The position numbers and the translations under genes are program-made. This document shows positions 59,601-64,000 of a DNA stretch of 64,000 nt, one piece after another. How positions within the stretch are numbered: the stretch's first letter is position 1; each line of letters begins with the position of its first letter. The stretch lies in the NCBI GenBank assembly GCA_029168955.1, contig JAPDOI010001766.1:65001-129000 (forward strand). The letters run 5' to 3'. Under the pieces are notes generated by a model. That model was not told where the DNA came from, made no database searches, and saw only the letters and a program-made list of their open reading frames with translations. The DNA comes from Aplectana chamaeleonis (taxonomy: Eukaryota > Nematoda > Chromadorea > Rhabditida > Cosmocercidae).

Positions 59601-61800
59601 ATATCCTTCACGTATATGTAGAAATACTCGACACCTTGCAGTTTGTAATGTTCAATATACTCCGTAAACAGAACGAATTTCGGATCCATACCATACATTG
59701 GTTTGAGACACATTGACAGTAAGTACTTTGGCCCTAAACAGAGAGTGCTGTTCGCACTCCATTTTCATCTCTCAGACTGTTTTTGAAGGTTTCTCACGTT
59801 CAATCATTCGATCAGTTACCGGAACCGTTTCCATTATCTCTTCGTCCTTGGTGTAAGTGATGCTCATGTAGTATGCTCTCGTTCTAAGGCAGCAATAGAT
59901 AGTAAATTCCGGGAAAACCGCTGACTCCACCGCTGGTTTTATTTCTTGGAGGTGCTCATCAAGATACCGACAGTATACTTTTCTCCTGGAACGTAGTCAT
60001 TCAATAATAAATTTGCACTCAGCTATCCGTTCTACCCCGCTGTTTTTCCTTTCATATTTAGTGCCCTGGAAGGAAGGATGGTGAGGTTGTGTTCTCTGAA
60101 AGGAAAGGGTGGGGAAAGCGGCGGGGAGGAATGAATGGACCCCACTCGATAGCATCATGACCGATGGGCGATGCGCCTCTACATCTTCAAGGCTGGAATC
60201 ATACTTTCAGGGACAAGCGACGCGATGCAATGCTTACCATCCATATCGACCAAAAATCCATATGTCTGATGTGCACTGTCGCTGTCGCTGGTCGCGGGAA
60301 TTATGATCTCGGAACAAGGCTGGGATCATACGGCACGGATCCCACTCATTTTTGCTCCTTATTGTGTGTTGCGTCTTTATAGTCGGTGTAATGTCGTTCT
60401 CGGAGCCAAATTGCGGACAACGACTGTTGCTTCACGCAATAGGGTGATAATCGTGCTGGGATCACTTAGTCCAGTCCCAACTAACCCTTCTGCCAGCACG
60501 ATTATCACCGTGCCGCGTGATGCAGCAGCCGTAGTTAGCAATCGCTGACCGGAATTCGGCTCCGGAAACGACAGTACACATGTTATGAAATACGCGCATC
60601 GTGTTTGCGCCATCGCGTAATAAGGAGATTTTAGTGTTAGCGCGGTCCGTGCACACTGCACTTTCAGTCGCGGCGATCGAATCGCTCCAATTACATTTGC
60701 AAGGCGACACGATTACGATGTTCCCGTCGCGTCGCTGGGTCGCCGTGCTAGGAGCAGCCAGGGTATATTGCTCCATAATGACGCTAAACGACAAGTGCGA
60801 CGACAGTAGGTATGTCACGTCGGCGACCGAATCGCGGTGGGGGGTCGCGCTGAACAGCTCCTCCGTTTTCGTTGCGTGCGGCGAGTTACGCCACGCATAA
60901 GGGGTCTAAAGAGCACAAGAGTACTGATCGAAAAGCGCTGCTGTCGTTGCTCAAATGTTAAGTCCACAGTCTAACAAACTCTCACGAAATTAACGTAATG
61001 TTGCTCCTAGAACTTCTTGTGTCGTATTAACAAAGTGACTCACCCGAAATAACCGTCACCTTCGGTGGTGACAACCGAATGATCCGGGAAGGCATAGGCG
61101 GCCACCAACGTCATTGGAAGCATAGGTTGATTACGTTGTCCCGTGCCTTTATTCATATGCTCTTGTATGAGATCGTAGAACAGCACACACGATTTGACAT
61201 CCTCCTTGGTATCATATTTTGAAGCAGCTTCTGGAATGCCGGACTTAGTGCTTATTATGATTATTTCTAACAAAAGTACAGGTCGTAAAAAACTAGATTC
61301 GAGTGGTTCCATCACGTGCGGTGCGAAGGTTAGAGTCGGCGAGAGAGCGGAAAGAGATGGAGGGCGCAGCATCGCGCGCACACGCACGAGCGATAAGCGA
61401 TGGAAAATTCGATCAAAAAAAGATAGAAGCGATAGAAGACAGCGGGCGATAGAAGACAACACGCTGCACGCTGGGAGGGGTCGGCGTGCTTGCTTTGATT
61501 TGGTTCAACCTCATCCATCGGTCCTCTTACAATCCACCTTGGCTGTAGCCCATGTGTAAAAGCGTGCACTTTCGACAGAGCTCAGTCGATTATAGCCTCT
61601 AGATCCAATTATACATGTACGTTCCGCAGAGTAATGCTAGACTAACCTGCTGTCAGGTTGCGGTAATCCTCATCATTATTGCACTGCACATATTGCTTCC
61701 CCACCTGATAAGAAGGCGAGCTGAGGCTGTACAATACAGTTAGAAGTATTGTAGAAATGACAAGCGTAAGACCGAATATCAAGTTGACGTTTATACGCAT
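56689..61800 (-). CDS. Glycosyltransferase family 92 protein (DUF23 family), complete, 10 exons
   Basis: Minus-strand exons: 61647-61800, 61044-61266, 59798-59985, 59582-59733, 59406-59504, 59193-59296, 57343-57433, 57089-57193, 56930-57015, 56689-56872. All junctions are GT-AG with matching phases, giving 461 residues. Residues 5-25 form a signal anchor (type II, Golgi-type). GT92 landmarks follow: CLKPMYGMDPKF at 197, EHYKLQGVEYFYIY, LITHYVKSGEAEVVYF at 240, DC at 273, the DxD-like ADMDER at 288-293 (probable metal and nucleotide-sugar site), and the C-terminal HYRD at 402. Family members are inverting transferases; C. elegans GALT-1 adds galactose to core fucose. The substrate here is unknown. 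Start: ATG at 61800, with an ATTCCAG acceptor ending three bases upstream, suggesting a spliced leader. The exon 2 acceptor could instead be at 61231 (12 fewer residues). Introns 2 and 6 hold MITEs. Confidence 0.9.
57474..57754. mobile_element. MITE in intron 6 of the GT92 gene
   Basis: The ends TTTCACAGTCTGCCGGACG and CGTCCGGCAGACTGTGAAA are perfect inverted repeats, with GGGTC and GGGGC outside them and TTAA/TTTA at the borders. The interior is GC-rich with inner CCGTCCGGC. It lies about 40 bases from the exon 7 acceptor. Confidence 0.75.
58573..59030. mobile_element. GGCA-ended palindromic MITE in intron 6 of the GT92 gene
   Basis: The ends GGCAGCATACACGCTC and GAGCGTGTATGCTGCC are a perfect 16-bp inverted repeat, flanked by TCAAA on the left and TTTAA on the right. 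The whole element folds: CAATGCCTACG and CGTAGGCATT, then GTATTTGCCC and CAACCTTGCGT regions pair. Same family by ends and target as the elements at 30369, 32996, 35247 and 45867. Confidence 0.8.
60390..60575. mobile_element. Palindromic MITE in intron 2 of the GT92 gene
   Basis: TGTCGTTCTCGGAGCC at the left pairs with GGCTCCGGAAACGACA at the right. The inner arms GGTGATAATCGTGCTGG and CCAGCACGATTATCACC are exact mirrors around a centre near 60470. The CG-rich DNA from 60600 to 60900 that follows has open frames on both strands but no splice logic and is not called. Confidence 0.7.
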
Positions 61801-61847
61801 AACCTGGAATGTTCGTATGGCCAAAAGGCGTTTGAAAAGCTTCAAAA

Positions 61848-62736
61848 CTTGTAAAATGAAGCTTTGAAATTTTCAGAACCAAAGAGGGATCGGAAATGAG
61901 AAAATGAGGCCTAGGGAGGGTAAACGGAAATCGGGTATCCCATATTATAAAGATACCAATGAGTTGCTCTGTTCTTACGCAAGCGCCAAACTGGTGCAAC
62001 GACTTTTCAGGTTCCAAGCTGGAATACTCGCCTACTAGCACCACATAACCATGCAGCTGAATGGAATGATGAGAATGACAGTTGCCGCGATATCCGCGGC
62101 GGCTGGGTCCGGCCACAAAACAGATACAGGAGAGGCTATGGCATCACTCGTGATTGGCTAGCCACGAGGTGACAGAACCAAGCCGTCAGATTCATGTGGA
62201 AGGCTAAAAATCGTCCACCGCGGTAAGCGTGCAGCATGACAATCCATAGCGAGTCCTCCAAGCTTTAGCCCAAAGAAGAGCCAAAGTGGTGACTGTTCCA
62301 TTTTGAAAAGACTCATCAGTGTTGAGCGGTCGCGTAACCAATGGTCTGTATAACAAGGAAAAAGTCTAGAGCGTTGACTGCAAGTGGGAAAGCGATTTGT
62401 ATTGACAGTATTTCTCGGGCGTCTATAGTAAAACTGCGTGCTATCCGGTTCACAGCAGTGATAACAAAGACAGCAGAATCTCTTATAAATGGCATCGGTT
62501 TTTTGACAGTAGTCGAAGATTTGGAGCTGGCAATATCGGAAACTAACAAAAAAAAACAACGAGAACTGCAATTATGCAAATAGAAAAAACCGGTTTTTTT
62601 GCTATGGGGTAGATCTACATGAGTAATGTCGTAGTATGCCCGCTCGGTTGAAATAGCGGGTATTACCGGGAGTTATTTAGAGAGCTGATCATGAATCTGA
62701 AATCTAACTGTCAGTTTTCCAAGCTTCTCTGCCTAC
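61848..62736. other. Region upstream of the GT92 gene
   Basis: The presumed promoter side of the GT92 gene. I see no clear TATA box or conserved element, and the short frames on both strands are not supported as exons. Confidence 0.4.
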
Positions 62737-63521
62737 AATACCACTCGAAGGATTTGTTCAGAAGGCGCTCGGGACGCGTTTTTGCGTCTTTATCGCCATT
62801 TTTAATAACTTGCTCCAGAATCTTTTTTTTTTTCAAAGACCTGAAATCTTGATTGGGATCTAGGGGATATTTGCTGGAGGGCTCCAGAAAACACACTTTC
62901 TGTTCGGGTTGAAATTTGAAAATAAAAATTCGGAATGTGATTTCCAGACCGACATACACTACACTAGCGTTGTACAGCCGCATACTGTATTTATAGACTC
63001 TATGGCACACTTTGAAAAGAGAAAAAATGGTATTGGTCTTTATAATTATCTTGCTATGTTATACCTCAAAACGGTTGAAAAAAGTCCCTCAAATATTTTC
63101 AACACTGATACAACACTATTTGATAGACTTCTTTAATATTAAGAATTCGAACCCTAAATACCCTCTTTAGTGAAGACCCCTGGTAAGATATGAAACGTCT
63201 AGAGAGGAGCGGAAGAATTTATATCTATACTATTCTGGTAAGCAAAGAAAACACTTTGATGCAACTTCTAACGACATATCTATTACTTATAATACCTGAA
63301 AATTTTTACCTCAATTAAACCCCAGCAATCATCATACCGTAAAGCAGCGCCTCTCATCGAAATTTCAAATGAGTTCTGAAATCCGAAAAAAAATAGTTCC
63401 TTCTTATACTTCTTCTGCGGCCGCCAAGACTCAATTTGAAGGACGTTTTCATAAAAGGGCGCTAAAGACGCGAAAACGCAGCCCTGCGCGTCTTCTGACC
63501 AAATTTTTCGGGCAGTATACT
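62737..63521. mobile_element. Inverted-repeat element of about 785 bp
   Basis: The left arm, with GATTTGTTCAGAAGGCGC and TTTTTGCGTCTTTATCGCC, is mirrored at the right by GGCGCTAAAGACGCGAAAAC and TCTTCTGACCAAATTTTTC. The arms are about 75% matched over roughly 70 bases by eye. The central 600 bp is AT-rich without coding signal. Confidence 0.5.
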
Positions 63522-63642
63522 GATTCGTTCATAGCTACAAGCAATTTTTGGGATGTGCCAGGTCGTCCAATAATTCCTGTCCAGAAATTTTCAAAATTCT
63601 ATATATTTCCTTAGAAGTGTTATAATATCAGGCAAGTGTAAG

Positions 63643-63688
63643 AACCTTTTAGAAGGTTCTCCAAAGTTCTACGCTAGGGGTATATAAG
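63643..63688 (+). promoter_or_regulatory. Promoter of the right-edge mariner gene, HSE-like motif plus TATA
   Basis: AGAACCTT and AAGGTTCT form an inverted pair around TTAG, giving overlapping nGAAnnTTCn-type pentamers as bound by heat-shock factor. A TATATAAGG box follows at 63681-63689, about 40 bases before the ATG. Arrangement and spacing resemble a compact inducible promoter. Heat-shock regulation is inference. Confidence 0.45.
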
Positions 63689-63725
63689 GCGCAGTCGCCG
63701 CGTCTAGCTACCAGTACAAGCTAAA

Positions 63726-64000
63726 ATGGACCAAGGTCGAATTCGTACGTTCGTGTACTACGAGTGGCTGCTGGACAACGACATGGGCACCGCGGTCGCC
63801 AACATCTGCAGAGCGTGCAAGGAAGATGCAGTGTCCAAACGCACAGTCAGCCGCTGGTTCAATCGCTTCGAGAGCGGCAACACGAGCCTCAAGGACAGGG
63901 AACACAGCGGGAGGCCTTCTACGGTGGATGATGACGAAGTCCGTCGCTGTATCAAGGAGAAGCCGCAAGCCACCACCTGTAAACTGGCGACGACGCTCGG
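63726..64000 (+). CDS. Mariner transposase, N-terminal part (runs off the edge)
   Basis: The 91 visible residues form the paired DNA-binding region of mariner/Tc1-type transposases. A first helix-turn-helix contains RTFVYYEWLLDND, and RTVSRWFNRFESGNTSLKD follows. Next is the GRPSTVDD linker and the start of the second helix-turn-helix (EVRRCIKEKPQATTCKLAT). This domain binds the terminal inverted repeats. There are no stops or shifts in the visible part, unlike the two dead mariner pieces in the window, so it may be intact beyond the edge or a domesticated gene. No terminal inverted repeat was recognised upstream. The start is the first ATG after the TATA box. Confidence 0.85.
   Translation, partial: MDQGRIRTFVYYEWLLDNDMGTAVANICRACKEDAVSKRTVSRWFNRFESGNTSLKDREHSGRPSTVDDDEVRRCIKEKPQATTCKLATTL

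Noticed and set aside
60601..60900. 99-codon frame inside intron 2 of the GT92 gene
   Set aside because: CG-rich with competing frames on both strands, and it lies within a well-supported intron.
61801..61845. Longer N-terminus for the GT92 protein
   Set aside because: The extension begins at TTG, and an ATTCCAG acceptor sits just before the ATG at 61800, which already starts a normal signal anchor.
62341..62583. 80-codon plus-strand frame with an overlapping minus-strand frame
   Set aside because: No splice-compatible partner or domain, and both strands are open over the same bases.

Overview
The window looks like nuclear DNA of a nematode, probably a rhabditid or strongylid (hookworm-like) worm. 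Four things point there. The only complete gene, at the right end, is a ten-exon member of glycosyltransferase family 92 (formerly DUF23), a family greatly expanded in nematodes. Its introns are short GT-AG introns with TTTCAG or TTTAG acceptors. A free acceptor three bases before its ATG looks like a spliced-leader site. The rest is mariner remnants, foldback elements and minisatellites. The species is an inference. I see no rRNA, CRISPR or bacterial operon structure.

Layout. 1-530: end of a 42-bp minisatellite. 531-5774: intergenic DNA with small palindromic elements. 5775-16909: copy A of a large composite repeat. 16910-22500: two weak minus-strand gene models, a SINE-like sequence and a 1.15-kb polypurine tract. 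22503-28440: mariner remnant, then nested inverted repeats and a foldback element with minisatellite arms. 28441-37212: TTAA-flanked short inverted-repeat elements and a decayed non-LTR retrotransposon. 37671-43114: copy B. 43115-47027: small palindromes and a mariner remnant. 47028-52608: copy C, inverted. 52609-56688: small palindromes. 56689-61800: GT92 gene. 63643-64000: promoter and N-terminus of a mariner transposase running off the edge.

The composite repeat is the main discovery candidate. All three copies share the same outer ends: a 9-bp-stem hairpin at one end and a 242-bp inverted repeat at the other. A sub-terminal motif, AGGATTTGGC, is inverted between the ends. Between them lie a CCTCCG microsatellite, a TATA-type promoter, a 21-bp minisatellite (about 407, 135 and 142 units in A, B and C) and a second TATA-type promoter facing the first across the array. 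It resembles non-autonomous Helentron-derived (HINE-type) elements, with a very large satellite cargo. Related minisatellites occur at two further places.

The very long open frames across the arrays are a by-product of a 21-bp period without stop codons, and I do not call them genes.
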